Assembly: GCF_012516315.1 (NCBI RefSeq)
Contig: NZ_CP051185.1
Location: 1,539,403-1,603,402, forward strand
DNA length: 64,000 nt
Source: Limnospira fusiformis SAG 85.79
GTDB taxonomy: Bacteria; Cyanobacteriota; Cyanobacteriia; Cyanobacteriales; Microcoleaceae
Reading direction: 5' to 3'
Part shown: one piece after another, positions 17,455-27,425 of the stretch
Layout: each line of letters opens with the position of its first letter
Position numbering within the stretch: the stretch's first letter is position 1
Made by a program: the position numbers and the translations under genes
Notes under the pieces: generated by a model
What the model saw: the letters and a program-made list of their open reading frames with translations, nothing else
What the model was told of the DNA's origin: nothing
Databases searched by the model: none

Positions 17455-18416
17455 TATAGCATTAGTCAAGGTGGTTAGGACGCAGCTTTGAGAACGGAAT
17501 CCATGGCATCATGGAGAGAATCAAACTGCTCAATGCAGTGGCGAATACGGGCTTTCAGCCACGACCAACATTTCTCTATCTTGTTGAGGTCTGGCGAATA
17601 AGGTGGTAGATAGAGTAAACGGCATTGAGCTGCCTCCACCAGTTCAGCAATCCGTCCCCCTTTATGAAACGTTGCATTGTCCAATACTAGAGTCTGACCT
17701 GGCTTCAATGTTGGAATTAAGATGAACTCCAACCACAACTCAAACACTGTCCGATGACAACAACCCTCAAAGCTAAAGGGAGCTAAGAGTTGTTGATGAC
17801 ACCATGCGGCTATCATACTTACCCTGCCCTGCCTCTTCCCTGATTTGAGTGCATGGAAGCGTTTTCCTTCCTCGCAGTAACCATAAGGGTAATCCGAGTC
17901 CTGACTATTCATGCCGGCTTCATCGAGGTAGACCACTTCTTCCGGCTCCATCTGTTCAATCTGAGCCATAAACTCCTCTCGCTGTTGCTCATCACGTTCT
18001 TGGTAGCCGTAAGTTTTTTTTTCTGGTGAAGCCAATTTTCTTCAAGGCTCTGGATATGGTGCGAGGAGAGATGTCGTCATCCCAAAGTTCAGCCATTTGA
18101 GCTGCTGTTTTGTCGCCATGCTCTTGGGCAAAAGCCTTGAATTTTTGCCAGTCGGTAATTTTGTGGTTATTGCCAGGTCGGTGATGAGGTTTAGGGAGGA
18201 AGTCTCCGGTCTGTGCTTTTCTTTGCAGCCAGAGATTAATGGTGTTCCTGCTGACATGGAAAACTTGACTGGCTTCTGTTTTGGGCATACCGTCTAGTTC
18301 AATGGCATCAATAACTTTTTGTCTGAGGTCGTAACTATAGGGGGCTGGCATTTTTGGTCTTCTTAGTCATCTCGTCCTCTCCATTATACGTCCTAAGTGT
18401 TCTGTCTTGTGCTATA
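17455..18416 (-). mobile_element. IS630-family element, type A, copy A1
   Basis: About 962 bp. Ends are TATAGCATTAGTCAAGG on the left and (reverse strand) TATAGCACAAGACAGAA on the right, imperfect inverted repeats sharing TATAGCA and TTAGGACG. It lies in a TA target, as is usual for the IS630/Tc1/mariner group. It sits inside the DUF4114-like gene. This type-A element recurs twelve times in the window. Confidence 0.93.
17475..18351 (-). pseudogene. IS630 transposase A1, split at a nine-A run
   Basis: An N-terminal frame (18351-17992, MPAPYSYDLRQKVIDAIELD, HTH region KTEASQVFHVSRNTINLWLQR) and a C-terminal frame (18035-17475) carry the DDE catalytic part: VVYLDEAGMNSQ, LVLDNATFHKGG, YSPDLNKIEKCWSWLK. 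The coding strand has nine A at the junction (about 18018), where intact copies have eight. This is either inactivation or a frameshifting/slippage site. Confidence 0.85.
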
Positions 18417-18484
18417 GGTGTTTCTGCTACAGGCGCTACCACCATATCAGACACTATTCTATTTGATGATATTGTCTGCCTAAC
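18417..18484 (+). pseudogene. 68-bp remnant of the DUF4114-like gene
   Basis: The segment between A1 and A2 reads GVSATGATTISDTILFDDIV in the same frame as the interrupted gene at 17181. It is the only other surviving piece. Confidence 0.6.
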
Positions 18485-19447
18485 TATAGCATTAGTCAAG
18501 GTGGTTAGGACGCAGCTTTGAGAACGGAATCCATGGCATCATGGAGAGAATCAAACTGCTCACGTGCAGTGGCGAATACGGGCTTTCAGCCACGACCAAC
18601 ATTTCTCTATCTTGTTGAGGTCTGGCGAATAAGGCGGAAGATAGAGTAAACGGCATTGAGCTGCCTCCACCAGTTCAGCAATCCGTCCCCCTTTATGAAA
18701 CGTTGCATTGTCCAATACTAGAGTCTGACCTGGCTTCAATGTTGGAATTAAGATGAACTCCAACCACAACTCAAACACTGTCCGATTACAACAACCCTCA
18801 AAGCTAAAGGGAGCTAAGAGTTGTTGATGACACCATGCGGCTATCATACTTACCCTGCCCTGCCTCTTCCCTGATTTGAGTGCATGGAAGCGTTTTCCTT
18901 CCTCGCAGTAACCATAAGGGTAATCCGAGTCCTGACTATTCATGCCGGCTTCATCGAGGTAGACCACTTCTTCCGGCTCCATCTGTTCAATCTGAGCCAT
19001 AAACTCCTCTCGCTGTTGCTCATCACGTTCTTGGTAGCCGTAAGTTTTTTTTTCTGGTGAAGCCAATTTTCTTCAAGGCTCTGGATATGGTGCGAGGAGA
19101 GATGTCGTCATCCCAAAGTTCAGCCATTTGAGCTGCTGTTTTGTGGCCATGCTCTTGGGCAAAAGCCTTGAATTTTTCCCAGTCGGTAATTTTGTGGTTA
19201 TTGCCAGGTCGGTGATGAGGTTTAGGGAGGAAGTCTCCGGTCTGTGCTTTTCTTTGCAGCCAGAGATTAATGGTGTTCCGGCTGACATGGAAAACTTGAC
19301 TGGCTTCTGTTTTGGGCATACCGTCTAGTTCAATGGCATCAATAACTTTTTGTCTGAGGTCGTAACTATAGGGGGCTGGCATTTTTGGTCTTCTTAGTCA
19401 TCTCGTCCTCTCCATTATACGTCCTAAGTATTCTGTCTTGTGCTATA
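18485..19447 (-). mobile_element. IS630-family type A, copy A2
   Basis: Same ends and orientation as A1 and nearly identical in sequence. It is inserted in TA 70 bp to the right of A1. It has a small insertion near 18560 (gctcacgtgcagtgg for gctcaatgcagtgg) that is shared with copy A7. Confidence 0.92.
18560..19382 (-). pseudogene. IS630 transposase A2, split and C-terminally truncated
   Basis: N-terminal frame 19382-19023 and C-terminal frame 19066-18560, again broken at a nine-A run. The C-terminal frame ends early with ARIRHCT because of the small insertion, losing about 18 residues after the final catalytic region. Confidence 0.85.
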
Positions 19448-19559
19448 CCTGTGGAGTAGTGAAAAGTGTAAGCGTAAGCCTTTAAGGGGAAGGGATGTGA
19501 CTGAAAGCTAAGGCTTAATTGTAATGGTTAGGATATGCCCACTAGTCACGGTGTGGATA
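19448..19559 (+). mobile_element. Group II intron fragment between A2 and A3
   Basis: 112 bp matching the reverse complement of intron sequence at about 31940-32029 and 34661-34690 (gtgtaagcgtaagcctttaa, ggatatgcccactagtcacgg). Its orientation is opposite to the intron to its right. Both ends are cut by IS630 copies. Confidence 0.7.
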
Positions 19560-20514
19560 TATAGCATTAGTCAAGGTGGTTAGGACGCAGCTTTGAGAAC
19601 GGAATCCATGGCATCATGGAGAGAATCAAACTGCTCAATGCAGTGGCGAATACGGGCTTTCAGCCACGACCAACATTTCTCTATCTTGTTGAGGTCTGGC
19701 GAATAAGGTGGTAGATAGAGTAAACGGCATTGAGCTGCCTCCACCAGTTCAGCAATCCGCCCCCCTTTATGAAACGTTGCATTGTCCAATACTAGAGTCT
19801 GACCTGGCTTCAATGTTGGAATTAAGATGAACTCCAACCACAACTCAAACACTGTCCGATTACAACAACCCTCAAAGCTAAAGGGAGCTAAGAGTTGTTG
19901 ATGACACCATGCCGCAATCATGCTCATGCCCTGCCTCTTCCCGGATTTGAGGGCATGGAAGCGTTGTCCTTCCTCGCAGTAACCATAAGGATAATCCGAG
20001 TCTTGACTATTGATGCCAGCTTCATCGAGGTAAACCAACCCTTCCGGCTCCATCTGTTCAATCTGAGCAATAAACTCCTCTCGCTGTTGCTCATCACGTT
20101 CTTGGTAGCCGTAAGTTTTTTTTTCTGGTGAAGCCAATTTTCTTCAAGGCTCTGGATATGGTGCGAGGATAGATGTCGTCATCCCAAAGTTGAGCCATTT
20201 GAGCGGAGGTTTTGTGGCCATGCTCTTAGGCAAAAGCCTTGAATTTGTGCCAGTCGGTAATTTGGTGGCTATGACCAGGTGGGCGATTAAGTTTAGGGAG
20301 GAAGTCGCCGGTGTGTTCTTTTCTTTGCAGCCAGAGATTGATGGTGTTCCTGCTGACATGGAAAACTTGACTGGCTTCGGTTTTGGGTATACCGTCTAGT
20401 TCAATTGCATTAATAACTTTTTGTCTAAGGTCGTAACTGTAGGGGGCTGGCATTTTGGGTCTTCTGTAGATATCCTTGCCATTATACGTCCTAACTTCTC
20501 TGTCTTGTGCTATA
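19560..20514 (-). mobile_element. IS630-family type A, copy A3
   Basis: The TA-flanked ends are as in A1. The 5' half of the transposase belongs to a second subfamily (KEHTGDFLPKLNRPPGHSH). It is inserted in the intron reverse transcriptase gene after the codons for GVFDD. Confidence 0.9.
19580..20453 (-). pseudogene. IS630 transposase A3, with a stop and a frameshift
   Basis: The N-terminal frame begins at 20453 and stops at a TAA near 20226 (FKAFA*). The C-terminal DDE frame at 20137-19580 follows a nine-A run. It is dead as a protein. Confidence 0.85.
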
Positions 20515-21264
20515 TCATCGAAAACGCCGTTATCTAGCACGCCTGCTTTGAGCCATTGTTTCAGGTCTCTCTTTAGACTGCTTGGACAATGAATTTTGGA
20601 AAGTAGGTATTCATGGTTCACGGTAAGAGCATTTTGCTATATCTGCATCCAGTATGTAATAACCTCCTTTGTTTATACTTTGAAAGATTCTGGATATTGC
20701 ATCATGGGCTGACCGTCCGGGTCGGAACCCATAGCTGTTGCTTTCAAATCTCGATTCCCATTCAGGTTCGAGTGCCGATTTAACCAAGGCTTGCCTTGCT
20801 CTATCCTGGATTGTGGGTATTCCTAGAGGGCGTTTTTCATCCATTCCGGGTTTTGGAATCCACACCCGTCGCAGTGGTTTTGCTTTGAGGTTTCCCTTAA
20901 TGTTCTTAACAAGCTCAAACCTTTGTCTTGGAGAGATTACTCTTACTCCATCGACTCCAGCCGTTTTCTTGCGTTGATTATCTTGGGGGGCGGGTTTATT
21001 AAGCTGACTGTTGGGAAGCATGGCTGACCGTGGAACCCGCCCCTACAGCCGCACTGCTAAGAGTCGGGCATAATATGACTTCACCAATAGACGTTGCCAC
21101 CTTCTTGCCTTTGCGTCCTGTCCCGATTTAGCTGCTTGAAATATCCTCTTTTGGAGCTTAAAGACGTATCGCTGAACCTTAGCCCAGTTGATACTTCTCC
21201 ATCCATTCGTAGTCTTAGTAGGTCTCCGTTTATCGAAGCCTTTACCTTCTCTCGATTTCGTCAT
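20515..21264 (-). pseudogene. Group II intron reverse transcriptase/maturase, broken
   Basis: Three frames together give an RT N-terminal half. 21264-21043 reads NGWRSINWAKVQRYVFKLQKRIFQAAKSG, the usual start of intron-encoded proteins. 21021-20611 carries KKTAGVDGV, WIPKPGMDEKRPLGIPTIQDRA, YGFRPGRSAHDAI and YILDADIAKC (RT blocks 1-3). A third frame resumes with NHEYLLSKIHCPSSLKRDLKQWLKAGV before IS630 A3. The YADD block and maturase domain are missing. Confidence 0.85.
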
Positions 21265-21974
21265 TTTGACTCCTACTCGACTCTATCCTTGCAATCAAAC
21301 CGTGACCCGTTAGCATATCCCGTCCATTACAGCCGGGCGTTGGCTTCTGGTCACATCTCACCCCCTAATAGGCATACGCTTACACTTTTTCACTACTGAC
21401 TCTCTCGACCAGATTATCAGAGCCTAAAAGGGTTTATAACGTTCCGTTTATATGGGCATTCCATCTTTAGACTTGTCCTATCCACCGAGGTACTTTTAAA
21501 GGTCTGTGTAGGTAGCTTACAAATACTCCTACTTTTCCCTTTGCTCTTTTGAGCGCAGCGTATCAACCTATTTCGCTGCTTATTATTTACGATGGTTCAA
21601 GTCGGAACATTCAGATTTCCTTAGTCATGGATGGTTGGCAGTGGTCGGATTATTGGGAATAGGTTACCCTCACGCCTTCCGTTCCCCGCTTCAATCTGAC
21701 GGGTTGTGTATCCTGAAACTGGGGGTGGCTATCGCCGTTACTCTTTCCCACAATCGCCCAAGTGGTTTTAATCCTCCATGTTGTATAATTGAGTATTGCG
21801 ATTTTCTTTGTGGGATTGACCTTGAGTTCCCTGCCTTGCTTTCGCTTTGGGACATATAAACAGTTATGAGGATGGTCAGGAGTGCGCTCCTTATATTCAA
21901 CCAAGGGGTTGAAATCCTCACCAGGCGGTTATTTCGGGTATTGCAACCCTATTTCATGCCTGAACGTCTCGCAC
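20515..21974 (-). mobile_element. Group II intron (chloroplast-like type), 5' part with RT gene
   Basis: Read on the minus strand the intron begins GTGCGAGACGTTCAGG at 21974, the conserved 5' end of bacterial group II introns. About 710 nt of ribozyme domain sequence follow, then a reverse transcriptase gene. The RT is cut by IS630 copy A3 at 20514, and no domain V was found on the other side. The 5' end lies 44 bp upstream of petC and is antisense to it. Confidence 0.85.
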
Positions 21975-22017
21975 TTGTAAAGATCAAGTAACATAACACA
22001 GACAAACTGCGTCGATC

Positions 22018-22557
22018 ATGACTCAAATTTCTGCTAACTCTGATGTTCCGAGTATGGGACGTCGCCAATTTATGAATCTGCTGACCTTTGGTTCAGCAAC
22101 CGGGGTGGCCCTAGGTGCGCTGTATCCCTTCGTCAAATATTTTATTCCTCCTTCAACTGGGGGAGCAGGTGGCGGTGTGATCGCCAAAGATGCTTTGGGT
22201 AATGATGTAGTAGTCAGCCAATTTGTGGCTACTCATAATGTAGGCGATCGCGTCTTGGCTCAAGGTCTCAAAGGTGATCCTACCTACCTAGTGATTGAAA
22301 ATGATGGCAACCTGGCTGAATATGGCCTGAATGCGGTATGTACTCACCTGGGTTGTGTGGTTCCCTGGAACAGCAGCGAGAATAAATTTATCTGTCCCTG
22401 CCACGGTTCCCAGTATGATGCTACTGGTAAGGTAGTGCGTGGTCCGGCTCCCCTGTCCTTGGCGCTGGTTCACACCGAAGTTGTGGACGACAAAGTAAGT
22501 TTCATTCCCTGGACTGAAACCGATTTCCGCACCAATGAAGCTCCCTGGTGGGCTTAA
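22018..22557 (+). CDS. petC: Cytochrome b6f Rieske iron-sulfur protein PetC
   Basis: 179 residues. A twin-arginine-like GRRQF at 14-18 precedes a single membrane anchor (about 19-42). The Rieske cluster motifs are CTHLGC (C108, H110, C113) and CPCHGS (C126, H129). The glycine-rich hinge GGAGGG at 48-53 lets the soluble head move. It passes electrons from plastoquinol to cytochrome f. petA follows after 89 bp, the standard cyanobacterial petCA operon. The leader is unusual: an intron fragment begins 44 bp upstream of the ATG, so the promoter must lie in that gap or inside the insertion. Confidence 0.97.
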   Translation: MTQISANSDVPSMGRRQFMNLLTFGSATGVALGALYPFVKYFIPPSTGGAGGGVIAKDALGNDVVVSQFVATHNVGDRVLAQGLKGDPTYLVIENDGNLAEYGLNAVCTHLGCVVPWNSSENKFICPCHGSQYDATGKVVRGPAPLSLALVHTEVVDDKVSFIPWTETDFRTNEAPWWA

Positions 22558-22646
22558 TTGAGACTCAGAGGGGGGATGGTAATAAGATCTATCCCCAATC
22601 TGTGATCTAATGATAATTTACATTTTGAGAGAGATAGAACATTCCG

Positions 22647-23636
22647 ATGTCAAACACTGACCGATTCGCAATTCTGCGTCGTGGTATTGGGGCAACTTTG
22701 CGGGTGTTATTAGTTGCAGTGGCAACCGCAGGGCTGTTCCTAGCCGGGGATTTGGTATTACCCCAGAGTGCTGCGGCTTATCCTTTCTGGGCTCAGGAAA
22801 CTGCCCCAGAAACTCCCAGAGAAGCTACAGGCCGTATTGTTTGTGCTAACTGCCACTTGGCTGCTAAACCTACAGAAGTAGAGGTTCCCCAGTCTGTCTT
22901 ACCTGATACGGTGTTTAAGGCTGTGGTGAAAATCCCCTATGATACTAATGTACAGCAGGTGTTGGGTGATGGTAGCAAAGGCGCTCTGAATGTGGGAGCG
23001 GTGTTGATGCTTCCAGAAGGCTTTAAAATTGCTCCTGCCGATCGCATTCCTGAAGAGATCGCCGAGGAAGTCGGTGGTCTTTACTTCCAACCCTACAGTG
23101 CTGATCAAGAAAATGTGGTGATCGTTGGTCCAATTCCTGGCGATCAATACCAAGAAATTGTCTTCCCGGTTCTGTCTCCAGATCCAGCTACTGATAAGTC
23201 TATCCACTTTGGTAAATATGCCGTCTACGCTGGCGGAAACCGGGGTCGTGGTCAACTTTACCCGGCGGGTAATGCCAGCAATAACACGGTTTATAAAGCC
23301 TCTGTGGGTGGAACTATCACCAAAATTACTCAGGAAGAATATGTTGGCTACCAGGTAACTATCACTACTGCTGAGGGTGATTCTGTGGTGGAAACTGTGC
23401 CTCCTGGTCCTGAGTTGATTGTTTCTGAGGGTCAACCTGTGGCGGCTGGTGATTCATTAACCAATAATCCTAATGTGGGTGGCTTTGGTCAAGATGATAC
23501 TGAAATCGTACTCCAAAGTTCGACTCGGATTCAAGGTCTGCTGGCATTTTTTGCCCTGGTGATGCTAACTCAGATTCTGTTAGTTCTCAAGAAAAAACAA
23601 GTGGAAAAAGTCCAAGCGGCTGAGATGAATTTCTAA
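22647..23636 (+). CDS. petA: Cytochrome f, apoprotein PetA
   Basis: 329 residues. A signal peptide ends SAAA, and mature Tyr at 45 (YPFWAQ) is the expected axial haem ligand. The c-type haem motif CANCH is at 66-70. The large lumenal domain is followed by a C-terminal membrane anchor ([18 protein letters not shown]) and a basic stromal tail. It accepts electrons from the Rieske protein and reduces plastocyanin or cytochrome c6. It is co-transcribed with petC. Confidence 0.97.
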   Translation: MSNTDRFAILRRGIGATLRVLLVAVATAGLFLAGDLVLPQSAAAYPFWAQETAPETPREATGRIVCANCHLAAKPTEVEVPQSVLPDTVFKAVVKIPYDTNVQQVLGDGSKGALNVGAVLMLPEGFKIAPADRIPEEIAEEVGGLYFQPYSADQENVVIVGPIPGDQYQEIVFPVLSPDPATDKSIHFGKYAVYAGGNRGRGQLYPAGNASNNTVYKASVGGTITKITQEEYVGYQVTITTAEGDSVVETVPPGPELIVSEGQPVAAGDSLTNNPNVGGFGQDDTEIVLQSSTRIQGLLAFFALVMLTQILLVLKKKQVEKVQAAEMNF

Positions 23637-23770
23637 TTCTGGCTGTCCATTGGCTTCAACGTTGAAAGTCCGGGGGTAGGGTAAATAATTGATAATTAAT
23701 AGTTGTTAATTGTGGATTCTGCCTCCGGCTTTCTCACTGCAAATTAATCAAATTTATCAATTTTTTAAAA

Positions 23771-24616
23771 GTGGCGATCGCAACGGAAACAATTAAAGCG
23801 GGAAAATTCGACTGGTTTTATCGGGAAATTAACCGGGAAGTGACAGATAAACCGCCTATCTTATTTTTACATGGGTTAATTTCTCAAAGTTACAGTTGGA
23901 GTGTAATTATGGAGGAAGTAGGCGAGAAGGGATACCGAGCGATCGCACCCGACTGGCTGGGTTCTGGATTTTCCGAGAAACCCGAAAAACGAGATTTCCC
24001 CTATACTCCAGATGCGTATATTCAAGGATTAGAAGAGTTTTTAACTACCCTAAAATTAACTAAGTTTTATTTGGTTGTTCAAGGTTTCTTAGGTTCCGTG
24101 GGGTTACAGTATGCCCTGCGACACCCAGAACAAATTGAACGGCTGTTAGTATTAAATACCCCTGTCTCTACCGAGGCAAAATTACCCTGGAAAATCAAAC
24201 AGATGTCATTGCCTTTTGTCGGGGATATGATGACTCAAGACCCGTTATTAGTCGATCGCACTCTGGAGGGAGGAAGCGGTTATGTGATTGAAGATAAAGA
24301 TCTCGATGTCTATCGCCGTCCGTTTCTCAAGTCTTCCTCTACCGGGCGGGCGCTCATGGCAACCATTAAGAATCTACAATTAAAGGAGGCTATGGAAGAA
24401 ATTGTCTCCGGCTTCCCCAAATGGGATCATCCCACCGAGATTGTCTGGGGGACTGCTGACCCTTGGCTAGATCTGTCTATGGCTGAAAGTTTGGTCGAGA
24501 AGATTCCTGGGGCAGTATTGGTTAAACTAGATAAGGCTGGACATTATCCCCAAGACCATTGGCCCCAAGAAATCGCGGAATCCCTACTGCTATTCCTGCG
24601 AAAAAAAGCACTTTGA
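23771..24616 (+). CDS. Alpha/beta-fold hydrolase homologue lacking the nucleophile Ser
   Basis: 281 residues from a GTG start that reads into a HIP1 site. The fold is clear: LFLHGLISQSYSW for the oxyanion strand, APDWLGSGFSEKP, and a C-terminal GHYPQDHWP with the usual His. At the nucleophile elbow the sequence is LVVQGFLGSVG (101-111), with Gly105 where GxSxG enzymes have Ser. The protein may be non-hydrolytic or use another residue. It lies 134 bp after petA in the same direction and could be read through, but no link to photosynthesis is shown. Confidence 0.82.
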   Translation: MAIATETIKAGKFDWFYREINREVTDKPPILFLHGLISQSYSWSVIMEEVGEKGYRAIAPDWLGSGFSEKPEKRDFPYTPDAYIQGLEEFLTTLKLTKFYLVVQGFLGSVGLQYALRHPEQIERLLVLNTPVSTEAKLPWKIKQMSLPFVGDMMTQDPLLVDRTLEGGSGYVIEDKDLDVYRRPFLKSSSTGRALMATIKNLQLKEAMEEIVSGFPKWDHPTEIVWGTADPWLDLSMAESLVEKIPGAVLVKLDKAGHYPQDHWPQEIAESLLLFLRKKAL

Positions 24617-24698
24617 ACCCCAAGGGCTACCCTTGACCATGGTGGGGAGCTAGTCGTGGGGATTAAGTCCCTGATTGTCTATCATACTAATTGCGAAT

Positions 24699-25790
24699 AT
24701 GACTGAAACATCCCCGAATCCGAAATTTACACCCCCAGTGGTCGAAAGTAATGTAGACCAACAAGCCTTGATTAAGCAACTTAGACGCAAAGAAGGGAGT
24801 TGGGTTGAGTGGGGTCAGGCCTGTGCTACTCTGCAAAAGTGCGGTAAAAATTCCCAGGAGATTTTTGAGGATACTGGTTTTGAACCTGTGCAACAAAATC
24901 AGGTAATTGTCGCTTCTCAGGTTTACCACTCCATGGTTAAGGGGGAAGCCTCCGAGAAGGTGCGATCGCATTTTTGGCAAAAAGGCAGCGATATCCTTTA
25001 TGAACTTCGTATCCTCACCCAACCCCTGCGGGTGGCGGCGGCGGGGTTGATTCTCGAGTACAATTTAGATGCCGATGAAGCCCGAAATATCGCTAGGGCG
25101 CTGAAAGATTTTTCCCTGAGCGGGGGTATGCCGGAAGGATTTTCTACCGATGCCGGGGATATGGTAGCCTATTATTTCGCCAAATTGGCTCGCCAACAAA
25201 AGGATATCCAGGAGCGATCGCGCCTGATTGCTAAGGGTCTAAAATTTGTCAAATCTACGGCGGCTAGAAGCCAGCTAGAACAGCTTTTAACTGATTTTAC
25301 GGTTTCATATCCCAAAACTGCCCCTCGCCTGCCAGTGTATCGTTTAGAGGAGTCTGAGGAACTTCCTTGTATTGTACCTGTGGCGGGGAGGTTTCCCCTC
25401 AACAAGGAGGATTGGCAAGCTGTTCCCCTGTGTGAGGCGATCGAACCTTTTGGAATCATCAAATTTAATGGAGGAGGTGCTTGGCTGGCTTTACCAGGTT
25501 GGCAGGTAGTCCGAAATTCTGAAGACCCAGTGGTGATTTTATGTCAAAGCGACCAGCTTCCTACTCCTCTCCCTGGTCAGGTTGAGGAAGTAGTTGCAGT
25601 TATTGATCGCGCAGGTAGAACATGGCAAGCAGACAGTTATTTTCTAGTGGAGATTGAGGGTCAACTAGAATTGCAATGGTTTGAGGACCAACCCGAAACG
25701 CCTCTGCTAGGCAGGGTGATTCTGATTTTGCGCCCAAAACGGATTGTCGATGAAAATCAGATGACCGATATTTGGCAAATTGAGGAATAG
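24699..25790 (+). CDS. raf1: RuBisCO accumulation factor 1 (Raf1)
   Basis: About 363 residues from the ATG at 24699 (MTETSPNPKF). The alpha domain starts near residue 25 (LIKQLRRKEGSWVEWGQACATLQK) and contains ILYELRILTQPLRVAAAGLILEYNLDADEARNIARALKDF, a stretch typical of Raf1. A flexible linker and a beta-rich C-terminal domain (PVYRLEESEELPCIVPVAGRFP) follow. Raf1 is the chaperone that holds folded RbcL dimers for RuBisCO assembly. It is usually far from rbc genes in cyanobacteria, as here. It runs in the same direction as the hydrolase gene, 82 bp after it. Confidence 0.88.
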   Translation: MTETSPNPKFTPPVVESNVDQQALIKQLRRKEGSWVEWGQACATLQKCGKNSQEIFEDTGFEPVQQNQVIVASQVYHSMVKGEASEKVRSHFWQKGSDILYELRILTQPLRVAAAGLILEYNLDADEARNIARALKDFSLSGGMPEGFSTDAGDMVAYYFAKLARQQKDIQERSRLIAKGLKFVKSTAARSQLEQLLTDFTVSYPKTAPRLPVYRLEESEELPCIVPVAGRFPLNKEDWQAVPLCEAIEPFGIIKFNGGGAWLALPGWQVVRNSEDPVVILCQSDQLPTPLPGQVEEVVAVIDRAGRTWQADSYFLVEIEGQLELQWFEDQPETPLLGRVILILRPKRIVDENQMTDIWQIEE

Positions 25791-25863
25791 GGCAAAAGCA
25801 CCTAGAGAGAAGATACTCGCTATTCGCGATCCAGTTATCCTACCCCGCCAGCTAGGGGCAGAT

Positions 25864-26631
25864 TTAACGGGAACGACGCGATCGCATATTCGGGGGCAAA
25901 AAGTCAGCAGGTTCTTCCTCAATCCGATAAGGCCAGATATCAATAGGTTGAATTGAATAACGTTTCAACTCAGACCGACGATTAGATTGACCCGCCATCA
26001 CCACTAAAGCGATCGCAAAAATACTACCACCCAAGACCACAGCCAGAATCACCCCCACCAGAAACCATAGCATAGCAGTTTGCAAGCCATGTCCGCCAGA
26101 ATTGCCTTGAGATAAACGGTTTTGATCCAGAGTCAAATTACTAACCCGACGCTCCTGTTCTTGCAGTTGCATAGTCAGGCGTTCATTTTGCATTCGCTGC
26201 TGTTCAAGCTGAGTTGTAAGAGTTTCAATTTGAACCCGATGTCGCTCCAGTTGACTCGTTAGTTGGTCAATCTGAACCCGATGTCGTTCCAGTTGAGTAG
26301 TGATTTGTTGATTAGTCGTTTGTTGTCTTTCCCATTCTCGAAGTACATGAGACCCAGAACTTGAGGAATCAGAGGAACTAGGTGGGGGAGGTAAAGGAAA
26401 GGTGGGGATCGGAATCTGCCCATTGGGAAACGTCCCTAATGTTGACTCCGACACATTAGGCGGTGGCGGGAGAATTCCAGATGGGAAACTTGGGGGTGAT
26501 GGTTCATCCTTTCCTAAAGACGATTGGTTACTAAAAAATAACCATGCGAATAGGAGTAGCATGGCTACCATTAAGGTAAACACACATCCCCATAAAAACC
26601 CCGTAGTCGGACTCATGCGTTTGGATTTCAC
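25864..26631 (-). CDS. Two-TM coiled-coil membrane protein, unknown function
   Basis: 255 residues; MSPTTGF at 26616 is an alternative start. It has an N-terminal membrane segment (GFLWGCVFTLMVAMLLLFAWLFF), a Pro/Ser-rich linker, a coiled coil with near-identical units (ERHRVQIDQLTSQL, ERHRVQIETLTTQL, then EQQRMQNERLTMQL) at about 110-165, and a second membrane segment (LWFLVGVILAVVLGGSIFAIALVVMA). A basic C-terminus ends RSRRSR. I recognise no named family. It converges on raf1 with 73 bp between stops. The layout suggests a periplasmic coiled-coil arm held by two anchors. Confidence 0.8.
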   Translation of the reverse strand: MKSKRMSPTTGFLWGCVFTLMVAMLLLFAWLFFSNQSSLGKDEPSPPSFPSGILPPPPNVSESTLGTFPNGQIPIPTFPLPPPPSSSDSSSSGSHVLREWERQQTTNQQITTQLERHRVQIDQLTSQLERHRVQIETLTTQLEQQRMQNERLTMQLQEQERRVSNLTLDQNRLSQGNSGGHGLQTAMLWFLVGVILAVVLGGSIFAIALVVMAGQSNRRSELKRYSIQPIDIWPYRIEEEPADFLPPNMRSRRSR

Positions 26632-26812
26632 ACTTAGGCAGCTATAAGAGAATTCCAGGTTAAATCCTTTTCAACAGCCTAATGGCCTATCTAGGGTGAT
26701 CAGTAGAAGAGAGACTTGCCATTGGACATCATGTACATCTCTGAATCTAACTGCTTACGAATCTAACCGAGTTGCATATTAACACGAAGCGTTTACCGTT
26801 GTCTTGGAATTG

Positions 26813-27425
26813 TATAGCACAAGACAGAAAAGTTAGGACGTATAATGGCCAGGATATCTACAGAAGACCAAAAATGCCAGCCCCCTACAGTTACGACCTT
26901 AGACAAAAAGTTATTAATGCCATTGAACTAGACGGTATACCCAAAACCGAAGCCAGTCAAGTTTTCCATGTCAGCAGGAACACTATCAATCTCTGGCTGC
27001 AAAGAAAAGAACACACCGGCGACTTCCTCCCTAAACCTAATCGCCCACCTGGTCATAGCCACCAAATTACCGACTGGCACAAATTCAAGGCTTTTGCCCA
27101 AGAGCATGGCGACAAAACCTCCGTTCAAATGGCTCAACTTTGGGATGACGACATCTCTCCTCGCACCATATCCAGAGCCTTGAAGAAAATTGGCTTCACC
27201 AGAAAAAAAACTTACGGCTACCAAGAACGTGATGAGCAACAGCGAGAGGAGTTTATTGCTCATATTGAAAAGATGGAGCCGGAAGAGTTGGTTTACCTCG
27301 ATGAAGCTGGCATGAATAGTCAAGACTCGGATTATCCTTATGGTTACTGCCAGGAAGGACAACGCTTCCATGCCCTCAAATCCGGGAAGAGGCAGGGCAG
27401 GGTGAGCATGATTGCGGCATGGTGT
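26813..27425 (+). mobile_element. IS630-family type A, copy A4 (3' part lost)
   Basis: The 5' end TATAGCACAAGACAG and the first 550 bp of the transposase are present. Copy A5 follows directly in opposite orientation at a TA, and the remaining third of A4 is absent. Either A5 inserted into A4 with a deletion, or the two recombined. Confidence 0.88.
26874..27425 (+). pseudogene. IS630 transposase A4, C-terminally truncated
   Basis: About 185 residues, with the full HTH part (second-subfamily wording KEHTGDFLPKPNRPPGHSH) and the first catalytic Asp region (LVYLDEAGMNSQDSDYP), ending at AAWCY. The second Asp and the Glu are lost. It has eight A at the slippage run, so the frame is continuous. 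Confidence 0.85.

Noticed and set aside
21635..21904. Short frames in the intron 5' region upstream of petC
   Set aside because: They fall in ribozyme domain sequence shared by ORF-less intron copies; composition is not protein-like.
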